Source of the DNA: Streptomyces maremycinicus
Lineage (GTDB): Bacteria; Actinomycetota; Actinomycetes; Streptomycetales; Streptomycetaceae
Assembly (NCBI RefSeq): GCF_001184025.1
Contig: NZ_BBYG01000011.1
Location: forward strand, 544,288 to 608,287
Reading direction: 5' to 3'
DNA: 64,000 nt
Shown: piece by piece, positions 1 to 8,536 of the stretch
Position numbering within the stretch: the stretch's first letter is position 1
Layout: every line of letters starts with the position of its first letter
Made by a program: the position numbers and the translations under genes
The notes under the pieces: model-generated
What the model was told of the DNA's origin: nothing
Databases searched by the model: none
What the model saw: only the letters and a program-made list of their open reading frames with translations

Positions 1-935
1 CCTCCGGCCTCGAAGCCGTCAACCTGGCCGCGATGAAGGTCCGCTCGGGCTGGGAGGACCTCGTCCTGGCGGGCGGGGTGGAGTCGATGTCCCGGGTGCC
101 GATGGCCTCGGACGGCGGCGCCTGGTTCAACGACCCCATGACCAACCTGTCGGTCGACTTCGTGCCGCAGGGCATCGGCGCCGACCTCATCGCCACCGTC
201 GAGGGCTTCTCCCGCCGCGATGTCGACGAGTACGCGGCCCTGTCGCAGGAGCGGGCGGCGACGGCCTGGAAGGAGGGCCGCTTCGACCGTTCCGTGGTGC
301 CGGTGAAGGACCGCAGCGGTCTCGTCGTCCTCGACCACGACGAACACCCGCGCCCCGGCACCACCGCCGACTCGCTCGGCAAGCTGAAGCCGTCCTTCGC
401 CGACATCGGCGAGCTGGGCGGCTTCGACGCGGTGGCGCTCCAGAAGTACCACTGGGTGGAGAAGATCGACCACGTCCACCACGCGGGCAACTCCTCCGGC
501 ATCGTCGACGGCGCCTCCCTGGTCGCGATCGGCTCCAAGGAGGTCGGCGAACGGTACGGCCTCACCCCCCGCGCGCGGATCGTCGCCGCGGCGGTCTCCG
601 GCTCCGAGCCGACGATCATGCTCACCGGCCCCGCGCCCGCCACCCGCAAGGCCCTCGCCAAGGCCGGCCTGACCATCGACGACATCGACCTCGTCGAGAT
701 CAACGAAGCGTTCGCGGCCGTCGTCCTGCGGTTCGTCAAGGACATGGGCCTGTCCCTGGACAAGGTCAACGTCAACGGCGGCGCCATCGCCCTCGGCCAC
801 CCGCTCGGCGCCACCGGCGCGATGATCCTCGGCTCGCTCGTCGACGAACTGGAGCGCCAGGACAAGCGCTACGGCCTCGCCACCCTCTGCGTCGGCGGCG
901 GCATGGGCATCGCCACCGTCGTCGAGCGCGTCTGA
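1..935 (+). CDS. fadA: acetyl-CoA acyltransferase (thiolase), 5' truncated by window edge
   Basis: Thiolase-family enzyme catalysing the thiolytic last step of fatty-acid beta-oxidation. The reading frame is already open at base 3 ([12 protein letters not shown]), so the gene starts outside the window and about 90 N-terminal residues are missing. The nucleophilic cysteine of the family C-x-SG motif would lie just outside the window. Visible thiolase signatures are [21 protein letters not shown] (catalytic His) and the C-terminal CVGGGMG (second active-site Cys). It ends 41 bp before the FadB-type gene, and the pair matches the usual alpha/beta arrangement of a bacterial trifunctional-like beta-oxidation complex. 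The fadA symbol rests on that pairing; a biosynthetic acetyl-CoA acetyltransferase cannot be excluded from sequence alone. Confidence 0.93.
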   Translation, partial: SGLEAVNLAAMKVRSGWEDLVLAGGVESMSRVPMASDGGAWFNDPMTNLSVDFVPQGIGADLIATVEGFSRRDVDEYAALSQERAATAWKEGRFDRSVVPVKDRSGLVVLDHDEHPRPGTTADSLGKLKPSFADIGELGGFDAVALQKYHWVEKIDHVHHAGNSSGIVDGASLVAIGSKEVGERYGLTPRARIVAAAVSGSEPTIMLTGPAPATRKALAKAGLTIDDIDLVEINEAFAAVVLRFVKDMGLSLDKVNVNGGAIALGHPLGATGAMILGSLVDELERQDKRYGLATLCVGGGMGIATVVERV

Positions 936-976
936 CCACCCCAGCGGAACCCACAGACTTCTACGGAGACCCCGTC

Positions 977-3172
977 ATGACACAGAGCACCACCATCCGC
1001 TGGGAACAGGACCGCACCGGCCTCGTCACCCTCGTCCTCGACGACCCCGACCAGTCCGCGAACACCATGAACGCGGCCTTCCGCGCCTCCCTCGCCGCGG
1101 TCACCGACCGCCTGGAGGCCGAGAAGGACTCCATCCGGGGCATCATCCTCACCTCGGCGAAGAAGACCTTCTTCGCCGGTGGCGACCTGCGCGACCTCAT
1201 CCGCGTCACTCCCGGGACGGCCCAGGAACTGCTGGACGGCGGACTGGAGATCAAGCGCCACCTCCGCCGCATCGAGACCCTCGGCAAGCCGGTCGTCGCC
1301 GCCCTGAACGGCGCGGCCCTCGGCGGCGGCTACGAACTCGCCCTCGCCTGCCACCACCGCGTCGCCCTGGACGCGCCCGGCTCGAAGATCGGCTGCCCCG
1401 AGGTCACCCTCGGCCTGCTGCCCGGCGGCGGCGGTGTCGTGCGCACGGTGCGGCTGCTGGGGATCGCCGACGCCCTCCTCAAGGTCCTCCTCAAGGGCAC
1501 CCAGTACAGCCCGCGGCGAGCCCTGGAGAACGGCCTGGTCGACGAGGTCGCCGACACGCCCGAGGACCTGCTCGCCAAGGCCCGCGCCTTCATCGACGCG
1601 AACCCCGAGTCGCAGCAGCCCTGGGACCGGCCGGGCTACCGCATCCCCGGCGGCACCCCGTCGAACCCCCGATTCGCCGCCAACCTGCCCGCCTTCCCCG
1701 CCAGCCTGCGCAAGGAGACCAACGGCGCCCCCTACCCGGCGCCGCGCAACATCCTCGCCGCGGCCGTCGAGGGCGCCCAGGTCGACTTCGAGACCGCGCA
1801 GGTCATCGAGGCCCGCTACTTCGTCGAACTGGCCGCGGGACAGACGTCGAAGAACATGATCCAGGCGTTCTTCTTCGACCTCCAGGCCGTCAACTCCGGC
1901 GTCAGCCGTCCCCAGGGCATCGCCCCCCGCCAGGTCCGCAAGGTGGCCGTCCTGGGCGCCGGGATGATGGGCGCGGGCATCGCCTACTCGTGCGCCCGCG
2001 CGGGCATCGACGTCGTCCTCAAGGACGTCTCCCTGGAGGCCGCCCTCAAGGGCAGGGCCTACTCCGAGAAGCTGTGCGCCAAGGCCGTCTCGCGGGGCCG
2101 TACGACCCAGGAGAAGGCGGACGCGCTGCTCGCCCGCATCACGCCCACCGCCGACCCGCAGGACCTGACCGGCTGTGACGCGGTGATCGAGGCCGTCTTC
2201 GAGGACACCTCCCTCAAGCACAAGGTGTTCCAGGAGATCGAGCAGATCGTCGCCCCCGACGCGCTGCTGTGCTCCAACACCTCCACCCTGCCGATCACCG
2301 CCCTGGCCGAAGGCGTCGAGCGCCAGGACGACTTCATCGGGCTGCACTTCTTCTCGCCCGTCGACAAGATGCCGCTCGTCGAGATCATCAAGGGCGAGCG
2401 CACCGGCGACGAGGCCCTCGCGCGCGCCTTCGACCTGGTCCGGCAGATCCAGAAGACGCCGATCGTCGTCAACGACTCGCGCGGCTTCTTCACCTCCCGG
2501 GTGATCGGTCACTTCATCAACGAGGGCGTCGCCATGGTCGGCGAGGGCATCGAGCCCGCCTCCGTGGAGCAGGCGGCCGCCCAGGCGGGCTACCCGGCCA
2601 AGGTCCTGTCCCTCATGGACGAACTCACGCTCACCCTCCCGCGCAAGATCCGCAACGAGTCGCGACGGGCCGTGGAGGAGGCGGGCGGCGTCTGGCCCGG
2701 CCACCCCGCCGAAGCCGTCATCGACCGCATGGTCGACGAGTTCGGCCGCCCCGGCCGCAGCGGCGGAGCCGGTTTCTACGAGTACGGCGAGGACGGCAGG
2801 CGGGCCGGGCTGTGGCCGGGCCTGCGCGAGCACTTCACGCGCGCGGACGCCCGGATCCCCTTCCGGGACATGCAGGAGCGCATGCTCTTCGCCGAGGCCC
2901 TCGACACCGTCAAGCTCCTCGAGGAGGGGGTGCTGACGTCCGTCGCGGACGCCAACATCGGCTCCCTCTTCGGCATCGGCTTCCCCGGCTGGACCGGCGG
3001 CGTCCTCCAGTACATCAACGGCTACGAGGGGGGCCCCGGGCAGGGCACCGGGCTCCCCGCGTTCGTGGCCCGCGCGCGTGAGCTCGCCGAGCGCTACGGC
3101 GACCGGTTCACCCCGCCCGCGCTGCTGGTGGCGAAGGCGGAGCGGGGGGAGACCTTCACGGACGGGCGCTGA
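977..3172 (+). CDS. fadB: FadB-type enoyl-CoA hydratase / 3-hydroxyacyl-CoA dehydrogenase
   Basis: A 731-residue multifunctional beta-oxidation enzyme. The N-terminal crotonase domain (about residues 10-220) has FAGGDL near residue 68 and GAALGGGYELALAC near 113-126, which form the oxyanion hole. A Rossmann NAD-binding domain follows, with GAGMMGAG near residues 327-334 and the HFFSPV motif of 3-hydroxyacyl-CoA dehydrogenases near 456. The C-terminal dehydrogenase domains contain the usual GFFTSRV segment. Domain order and length match mycobacterial and Streptomyces FadB. The ATG start follows an acggag ribosome-binding site. It is transcribed with the upstream thiolase and converges on a MerR gene only 12 bp away. 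Confidence 0.95.
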   Translation: MTQSTTIRWEQDRTGLVTLVLDDPDQSANTMNAAFRASLAAVTDRLEAEKDSIRGIILTSAKKTFFAGGDLRDLIRVTPGTAQELLDGGLEIKRHLRRIETLGKPVVAALNGAALGGGYELALACHHRVALDAPGSKIGCPEVTLGLLPGGGGVVRTVRLLGIADALLKVLLKGTQYSPRRALENGLVDEVADTPEDLLAKARAFIDANPESQQPWDRPGYRIPGGTPSNPRFAANLPAFPASLRKETNGAPYPAPRNILAAAVEGAQVDFETAQVIEARYFVELAAGQTSKNMIQAFFFDLQAVNSGVSRPQGIAPRQVRKVAVLGAGMMGAGIAYSCARAGIDVVLKDVSLEAALKGRAYSEKLCAKAVSRGRTTQEKADALLARITPTADPQDLTGCDAVIEAVFEDTSLKHKVFQEIEQIVAPDALLCSNTSTLPITALAEGVERQDDFIGLHFFSPVDKMPLVEIIKGERTGDEALARAFDLVRQIQKTPIVVNDSRGFFTSRVIGHFINEGVAMVGEGIEPASVEQAAAQAGYPAKVLSLMDELTLTLPRKIRNESRRAVEEAGGVWPGHPAEAVIDRMVDEFGRPGRSGGAGFYEYGEDGRRAGLWPGLREHFTRADARIPFRDMQERMLFAEALDTVKLLEEGVLTSVADANIGSLFGIGFPGWTGGVLQYINGYEGGPGQGTGLPAFVARARELAERYGDRFTPPALLVAKAERGETFTDGR

Positions 3173-3184
3173 GCCGAAGGACCG

Positions 3185-3916
3185 TCACGGGGAGCCGTCC
3201 GCCGACGGCTCCCCGAGCCACTCCCGCAGCTCCTCCGTCAGGGACCGCTGGAAGGCCGTCAGGAGCGCCTGCACGACCAGGGGCTGCATGTGCGCCGACA
3301 GCGACCGCACGGCCCGCGCGTCCCGCTCCGTCATCTCCTCGCGCAGCAGCCGCGACAGCTCGTGGGCCGCGGCGCGCGCGTGGTCCAGGAGGACCGTCCG
3401 CGCGGCGATGATCGCCTCCGGCGACAGCGGCACGTCGAGGAGCCGCACACCCAGCCGCAGCAGTCCCGCGTCGACCCGGTACGCGTCCGTGCCGGCCGGG
3501 GCGTCGGCGTCGGCCTCCAGCACGCCCATCGCGGCGAGCCGGTCCACGTCCTGTGCGCCGAGCGCCCGCCCGGCGCGCCGCTGGAGCTCCTCGCGCGGCA
3601 CGGTCTCCACGGCGTCGGGCGCCCACGAGGCCACCACGGCGCGGTGCACGGCGAGGTCGTGGGCGTCGAGCCCGGGGGGCAGCCGCTCCAGATAGCGTTC
3701 GATCGCCGCCAGCGTCAGCCCCTGCCGGCGCAGCTCCTCGATCAGCGCCAGACGCGCCAGGTGCCCGGGGCCGTAGTGCCCCACCCGGCGCGGACCGATG
3801 ACCGGCGGGGGCAGCAGTCCCTTGGTGCCGTAGAAGCGCACCGTCCGTACCGTGACCCCCGCGCGGGCGGCCAGCTCGTCGACCGTGAGGGCCGGCTCCT
3901 CGGTCTCGATCGTCAT
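3185..3916 (-). CDS. MerR-family transcriptional regulator
   Basis: A 243-residue DNA-binding regulator. The N-terminal MerR winged-helix domain starts at about residue 9 (LTVDELAARAGVTVRTVRFYGTK...) and continues through the LLPPPVIGPRRVGHYGPGH wing. The rest is an unrecognised alpha-helical effector domain with no cysteine cluster typical of metal sensors. The ATG at 3916 was chosen because the HTH begins a few residues later; the frame stays open far upstream but that part is antisense to non-coding and permease sequence. The gene converges on fadB. Its upstream neighbour, an amino-acid permease, is divergent, so it may control the permease or itself. The target is unknown. Confidence 0.9.
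   Translation of the reverse strand: MTIETEEPALTVDELAARAGVTVRTVRFYGTKGLLPPPVIGPRRVGHYGPGHLARLALIEELRRQGLTLAAIERYLERLPPGLDAHDLAVHRAVVASWAPDAVETVPREELQRRAGRALGAQDVDRLAAMGVLEADADAPAGTDAYRVDAGLLRLGVRLLDVPLSPEAIIAARTVLLDHARAAAHELSRLLREEMTERDARAVRSLSAHMQPLVVQALLTAFQRSLTEELREWLGEPSADGSP
3189..3214. terminator. stem-loop between convergent fadB and MerR genes
   Basis: A perfect 11-bp inverted repeat (ggggagccgtc / gacggctcccc) with a 4-nt loop overlaps the last codons of the MerR gene and lies just after the fadB stop. It has no T-run, as is common in Streptomyces, and could terminate transcription in both directions. Confidence 0.55.
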
Positions 3917-4135
3917 GTGCAGCAGTATCGCTGTCACACCACTGCTGTGAAACCGGTCGTCCCCTGGTGGGCACCGTGTGAGAAGCGACGCGCTGTGACA
4001 TGGACCACCGCATGATCGTCGGTGCCCCTGGGAAGGTGCTGCCCTGGTCTGTGCCCCTACCCGGGAGCCGCGGGCCACGACCGTACGGACACCCGGGCCC
4101 ACCCCGCCCGGGCGCACCAGAGAGTGGAACCACCC

Positions 4136-5611
4136 GTGAGCAAGGACAGCGTGCGCACGGCCGAAGTCGCCGCCCACCCCCAGGCGGCCGCGACACCCGC
4201 GGACGCGGGCGACGCCGGCTACAGCAAGGACCTCAAGCACCGCCACGTCAACATGATCGCCATCGGCGGCGCCATCGGCACCGGCCTCTTCCTGGGCGCC
4301 GGAGGACGCCTGCACAACGCCGGCCCGGCCCTCGCGCTCGCCTACCTCGTGTGCGGCGTCTTCGCCTTCTTCGTGGTCCGCGCCCTCGGCGAGCTGGTCC
4401 TCTACCGGCCCTCCTCCGGCTCCTTCGTGTCCTACGCGCGCGAGTTCCTCGGCGAGAAGGGCGCCTATGCCGCCGGGTGGATGTACTTCCTGAACTGGTC
4501 GACGACCGGCATCGCCGACATCACCGCGATCGCGCTGTACACGCACTACTGGAGCGCGTTCACGAGCATCCCCCAATGGGTGCTCGCGCTCATCGCCCTG
4601 GCGGTCGTGCTGGCCGTGAACCTGATCTCGGTGAAGATCTTCGGCGAGATGGAGTTCTGGTTCTCGATCGTCAAGGTCGCCACCCTGGTGGCCTTCATGT
4701 GCGTCGGCATCTTCCTCCTCGCGACCCGCCACCCGGTGGGCGGCGAGACGCCCGGCCCGGGCGTGATCACGGACCACGGCGGTCTCCTCCCGCACGGCAT
4801 GATGCCCGTCGTCCTCGTCATGCAGGGCGTGATCTTCGCGTACGCCGCGCTGGAGCTGGTCGGCGTCGCCGCGGGCGAGACCTCCGAGCCGGAGAAGGTC
4901 GTCCCGCGCGCGGTGAACTCGATCATGTGGCGCGTCGGTCTCTTCTACGTGGGCTCCGTCGTCCTGCTGGCGCTGCTGCTGCCCGGCGCGGCCTACTCGG
5001 CCGACGAGAGCCCCTTCGTGACCGTCCTGTCGAAGATCGGCGTCCCGGGCGCCGGTGACGTGATGAACCTGGTGGTCCTCACGGCCGCCATGTCCTCCCT
5101 GAACTCCGGTCTGTACTCCACCGGCCGCATCCTGCGCTCCATGGCCACGGCGGGCTCGGCCCCGAAGTTCACCGCCCGGATGAACCGCAGCCAGGTCCCC
5201 TACGGCGGCATCCTGCTGACCTGCGGGGTCTGTGTGCTCGGTGTCGGGCTGAACTTCCTCATGCCCAGCCAGGCGTTCGAGATCGTGCTGAACATCGCCT
5301 CCCTGGGCATCATCAGCACCTGGGTGATCATCATGATCTGTCACCTGGTCTTCGTCCGCCGCGCCAAGGCGGGCCTGGTCACCCGTCCCGCCTTCCGGCT
5401 CCCCGGCAGCCCGGTCACGGAGATCGTCACGATCGTCTTCCTGGTCGCCGTCCTCGGCCTGATGGGCAACGACCCGGAGGTCGGCCGCAAGACCCTCCTG
5501 CTGATCCCGGTGATCGCGGCCGCCCTGGTCGGCGGCTGGTACGCGGTCCGCAGCAGGGTGTCCAGGACGGTGGACGCCGAACCGACCGACCTGTCCGGGC
5601 CCGCGGAGTAG
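4136..5611 (+). CDS. amino acid permease (APC family)
   Basis: A 491-residue polytopic membrane transporter with about twelve hydrophobic segments. The family signature [16 protein letters not shown] sits in TM1 near residues 43-58, and [13 protein letters not shown] lies in the cytoplasmic loop typical of the GABA/aromatic/D-serine permease branch of the APC superfamily. The GTG at 4136 (VSKDSVRT) is preferred over an upstream ATG because of the nearby agagtggaac ribosome-binding sequence and because the upstream extension is Arg/Pro/Gly-rich and unlike the family. The substrate cannot be read from sequence; an AnsP, CycA or GabP type specificity is plausible. It is divergent from the MerR gene, with 219 bp between the starts. 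Confidence 0.9.
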   Translation: MSKDSVRTAEVAAHPQAAATPADAGDAGYSKDLKHRHVNMIAIGGAIGTGLFLGAGGRLHNAGPALALAYLVCGVFAFFVVRALGELVLYRPSSGSFVSYAREFLGEKGAYAAGWMYFLNWSTTGIADITAIALYTHYWSAFTSIPQWVLALIALAVVLAVNLISVKIFGEMEFWFSIVKVATLVAFMCVGIFLLATRHPVGGETPGPGVITDHGGLLPHGMMPVVLVMQGVIFAYAALELVGVAAGETSEPEKVVPRAVNSIMWRVGLFYVGSVVLLALLLPGAAYSADESPFVTVLSKIGVPGAGDVMNLVVLTAAMSSLNSGLYSTGRILRSMATAGSAPKFTARMNRSQVPYGGILLTCGVCVLGVGLNFLMPSQAFEIVLNIASLGIISTWVIIMICHLVFVRRAKAGLVTRPAFRLPGSPVTEIVTIVFLVAVLGLMGNDPEVGRKTLLLIPVIAAALVGGWYAVRSRVSRTVDAEPTDLSGPAE

Positions 5612-5807
5612 GACGGGGCAAAGGGCGGAGGGGCGGGTCCCAAGTGCCCGAGGGGCGAGACGGGGCCCGCACGGCCCGCGGGGCGCCGTGCCCCGGATAG
5701 GCTGCGGTCCGGCCGGGGCCGGTCGGTCCGGGTCGAACCGCTCGTCACCGCGCGGCCGGGCGGGGTGTCGCGGTCACGGTGCACGACCACGGGGAGGGGC
5801 AGCGCGG

Positions 5808-6758
5808 ATGCGTGCCGACATCGAGAACACGAACACCGAGCGGGCCGGGCAGACCGACGGCATCGACGTCCTGGTCCTGGGCGGCGCGGGCGTGGACACC
5901 ATCGTGTACGTACCGGAGCTGCCGCTCCCGTACGCCGACAGCTACATGATCGACAGCGGGATCCGCCCCCGCGCCGGACAGACCGGGGACTTCGTCGCCC
6001 TGGGCCTCGCCGCCCTCGGACTGCGCACCCACCACCTGGACTTCCTGGGCGACGACCCCGAGGGGGACCTGGTCCGCGCCCTGCACCGGGACAAGGGCAT
6101 CGCCCTCACCGCGCTGCCGCAGCCCGCCGGGACCAAGCGGGCGGTCAACCTGGTCGGCCCGGACGGGCGGCGGCTGTCGCTGTACGACAACAGCCGCGGG
6201 CGCCCGGACGACCGCTTCCCCGAGGACACCCTGCGGACCCTGGCCGCCGCGAGCCGTCACACGCACGTGTCCATCACCCACCCGGGTGCCGAGGCCCTGC
6301 CCGTACTGCGCGAGGCGGGGGCCGTCCTCTCCACGGACCTGCACAACTGGGACGGCGAGAACCCCTACCACGAGGCCTTCGCCTACGCGGCGGACGTCGT
6401 CTTCGTCTCCGTGACCGCCCTGACCGACCCGGAGACCACCATGCGGCGCATCGCCGAGCGGGGCCGGGCCGAGGTGGTCGTCGCCACGGCCGGCGCCAAG
6501 GGCGCGTACCTGCTCACCGACGGCGAGCTGACCCACGTCCCGGCCGCCGCCCCGCCCGGCCCGGTCGTCGACTCCAACGGCGCGGGGGACGCCTTCGCGT
6601 CGGCCTTCCTCTTCGGCCGTCTCGCCGGGGAGCCGCCGCTGCGGTGCGCCGAGTACGGCGCGCTGGCCGGGGCGTACGCCTGCACGGTGCCGGCCACGGA
6701 GAGCGCCGCCCTGTCGCGCGACGCGCTCCTGGCCGGGGCGGCGCCCACCGGGCGGTAG
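5808..6758 (+). CDS. PfkB-family carbohydrate kinase
   Basis: A 316-residue ribokinase-fold sugar kinase that phosphorylates a sugar or nucleoside using ATP. The N-terminal VLVLGGAGVDTIVYV strand, an internal GDF and GDDPEGD region, and the C-terminal signature DSNGAGDAFASAFLFG (catalytic Asp about residue 261) identify the family. The ATG follows a ggggagg ribosome-binding site at 5791. The gene stands alone between a permease and a convergent peptidase, so context gives no substrate clue. Confidence 0.9.
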   Translation: MRADIENTNTERAGQTDGIDVLVLGGAGVDTIVYVPELPLPYADSYMIDSGIRPRAGQTGDFVALGLAALGLRTHHLDFLGDDPEGDLVRALHRDKGIALTALPQPAGTKRAVNLVGPDGRRLSLYDNSRGRPDDRFPEDTLRTLAAASRHTHVSITHPGAEALPVLREAGAVLSTDLHNWDGENPYHEAFAYAADVVFVSVTALTDPETTMRRIAERGRAEVVVATAGAKGAYLLTDGELTHVPAAAPPGPVVDSNGAGDAFASAFLFGRLAGEPPLRCAEYGALAGAYACTVPATESAALSRDALLAGAAPTGR

Positions 6759-6815
6759 CACCGGCCCGCGCCGGAGCCGGCCGCCTGCCCGTGCCCCGGG
6801 CGACCGACCGGGCTT

Positions 6816-6834
6816 CGGCGCCGGTCCGGCGCCG
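6816..6834. terminator. short GC-rich hairpin between convergent genes
   Basis: A near-perfect palindrome, cggcgccggtccggcgccg, lies between the PfkB stop and the M1 peptidase stop, which converge. It is positioned to act as a bidirectional terminator. There is no T-tract. Confidence 0.4.
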
Positions 6835-6841
6835 ACGCACC

Positions 6842-8335
6842 TCAGTGCCGGTGCACGTCGTTCGTCGCCGCGATGCTCCTCCAGGACTTCGGCTGCGCGG
6901 GAGCGGCCGACGCCTTCGCGATCGCGGCCGTCCGCGCCGCGGGCGCGGCCGGCTTGGCCGGCTGGAACAGCCAGGTGTCGAACAGGGAGCCCAGTTCCTT
7001 CCCGGAGATCCGCTCGGCGTACTCCCGGAAGTCGGCGATGCTCGCGTTGCCGTACGCGTGCTGCTTCGGCCAGCCCTTCAGGACGGCGAAGAAGGCCTCG
7101 TCGCCGATCTCGTTGCGCAGCGCCTGCACCGCCAGCGCGCCCCGGTCGTAGACGGCGATGTCGAACTGGTTCTCCGCACCGGGGTCACCGGGCCGCACCG
7201 TCCAGAACGCGTCGTCGGCCGGGTGCGAGGCGTACGTGTAGTCCGCGAGCTCCTGCGCGGTCCCCTCGCCCTCGTGCTCGGACCACAGCCACTGCGCGTA
7301 CCGGGCGAAACCCTCGTTGAGCCAGATGTCCTTCCATCCGGCCACGGACACGAAGTCGCCGTACCACTGGTGCGCCAGCTCGTGCACCACCACGGAGACG
7401 TTGGAGCCGTTCGCGAACTGCCGGGGGCTGTAGAAGGGCCGGGTCTGCGTCTCCAGCGCGTAACCCGTGTTCGTGTTCGGCACGTACCCGCCGAGCGCGT
7501 CGAAGGGGTACGGCCCGAAGTACCCGCTGAGCCAGTCGGCGATCTCCCCGGTCCGCTCGACGCTCGCCCTCGCGGCACCGGCGTTGTCGCCCAGATCCTT
7601 GCTCCAGGCGTTCACGACCGGGATGCCGCTCTCGGTCGTCCCGGTCGCGATGTCGAACTTCCCGACGGCGAGGGTGGCCAGATAGGTGGCCTGGGGCTTG
7701 CTGGAACGCCAGTTGTAGCGGGTCCAGCCCAGTCGTGAACTCGTCGACTGGAGAGTCCCGTTGGAGATGGCCTGCGTGCCGTCGGGCACCAGTACCGACA
7801 CGTCGTACGTGGCCTTGTCGAGCGGGTGGTCGTTGCTGGGGAACCACCACCAGGCCGCCTCGGGCTCGTTGGCGCCCACCCCGCCGTCCGCCGTGCGGTG
7901 CCAACTGGTGAAGCCGTAGGCCTTCTCCGAGGAAGGGACACCGCGGTACCGCACCACGACCGTGACCGCCGCGCCCTTCGCCAGCGGCGTCTTCGGCGTG
8001 ATCTCCAGCTCGTGCTCGCCCGAGGTAGTGAACGCCGCCACCGCGCCGTTGACCCGTACCTCGCTCACGTCGAGCAGGAAGTCCAGGTCGAACCGGGACA
8101 GCTCCTGCGTGGTCCTCGCCAGGATCGTCGCCGTGCCCTCCAACTCGTCCGTCGCCGGCTGGTACTTCAGCCGCAGGTCGTAGTGGGAGACGTCGTATCC
8201 GCCGTTGCCGTACGCCGGGTAGTAGGGGTCGCCGATGCCCGGGGCGCCGGGGGAGGCGCTAGCGGCCGATGCCGGGATCGCCAGCAGTACGGACGCGGCG
8301 GCGAGTGCGCCCGGAGCGATGATTCTGCGGTGCAC
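6842..8335 (-). CDS. secreted M1-family metallopeptidase (aminopeptidase N-like)
   Basis: A 497-residue zinc aminopeptidase, probably secreted. A signal peptide with a hydrophobic core (APGALAAASVLLAIPASAASA) is followed by the beta-rich M1 N-terminal domain. The zinc motif HELAHQW lies at about residues 318-324 and the third ligand is in WLNEGFARYAQW. The C-terminal armadillo-like domain of full-length aminopeptidase N is absent, as in the compact M1 enzymes of actinomycetes. The GTG at 8335 is chosen because a TTGGAG ribosome-binding site lies 5 nt upstream; another GTG at 8359 has no such site. It is divergent from a second secreted peptidase gene, so the two may share the roughly 200-bp intergenic control region. 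Confidence 0.92.
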   Translation of the reverse strand: MHRRIIAPGALAAASVLLAIPASAASASPGAPGIGDPYYPAYGNGGYDVSHYDLRLKYQPATDELEGTATILARTTQELSRFDLDFLLDVSEVRVNGAVAAFTTSGEHELEITPKTPLAKGAAVTVVVRYRGVPSSEKAYGFTSWHRTADGGVGANEPEAAWWWFPSNDHPLDKATYDVSVLVPDGTQAISNGTLQSTSSRLGWTRYNWRSSKPQATYLATLAVGKFDIATGTTESGIPVVNAWSKDLGDNAGAARASVERTGEIADWLSGYFGPYPFDALGGYVPNTNTGYALETQTRPFYSPRQFANGSNVSVVVHELAHQWYGDFVSVAGWKDIWLNEGFARYAQWLWSEHEGEGTAQELADYTYASHPADDAFWTVRPGDPGAENQFDIAVYDRGALAVQALRNEIGDEAFFAVLKGWPKQHAYGNASIADFREYAERISGKELGSLFDTWLFQPAKPAAPAARTAAIAKASAAPAQPKSWRSIAATNDVHRH

Positions 8336-8536
8336 GAAAGCTCCAAGTCGTAGAGTCACGTGGTCGGTTCGGAGCCTATTGACTCCCTGTGTCCCAGGGC
8401 CTGCCCACCGCCACCCCTGTCACACGATCGCCATTCGGCCGTCACGGTCCGACCGTGCACAGGGGCGTGTTCCGGCCACAGCGGACCCACAGCTGCCCTC
8501 TTCTGTACGGGAGTTGACGCGGGTACCGTCCCGCGC

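Noticed and set aside
869..2833. 654-codon minus-strand frame opposite fadB
   Set aside because: Shadow of the fadB coding sequence with low-complexity translation and no domain.
3917..5344. Upstream extension of the MerR frame
   Set aside because: The open frame continues antisense through the permease gene; the HTH domain places the true start near 3916.
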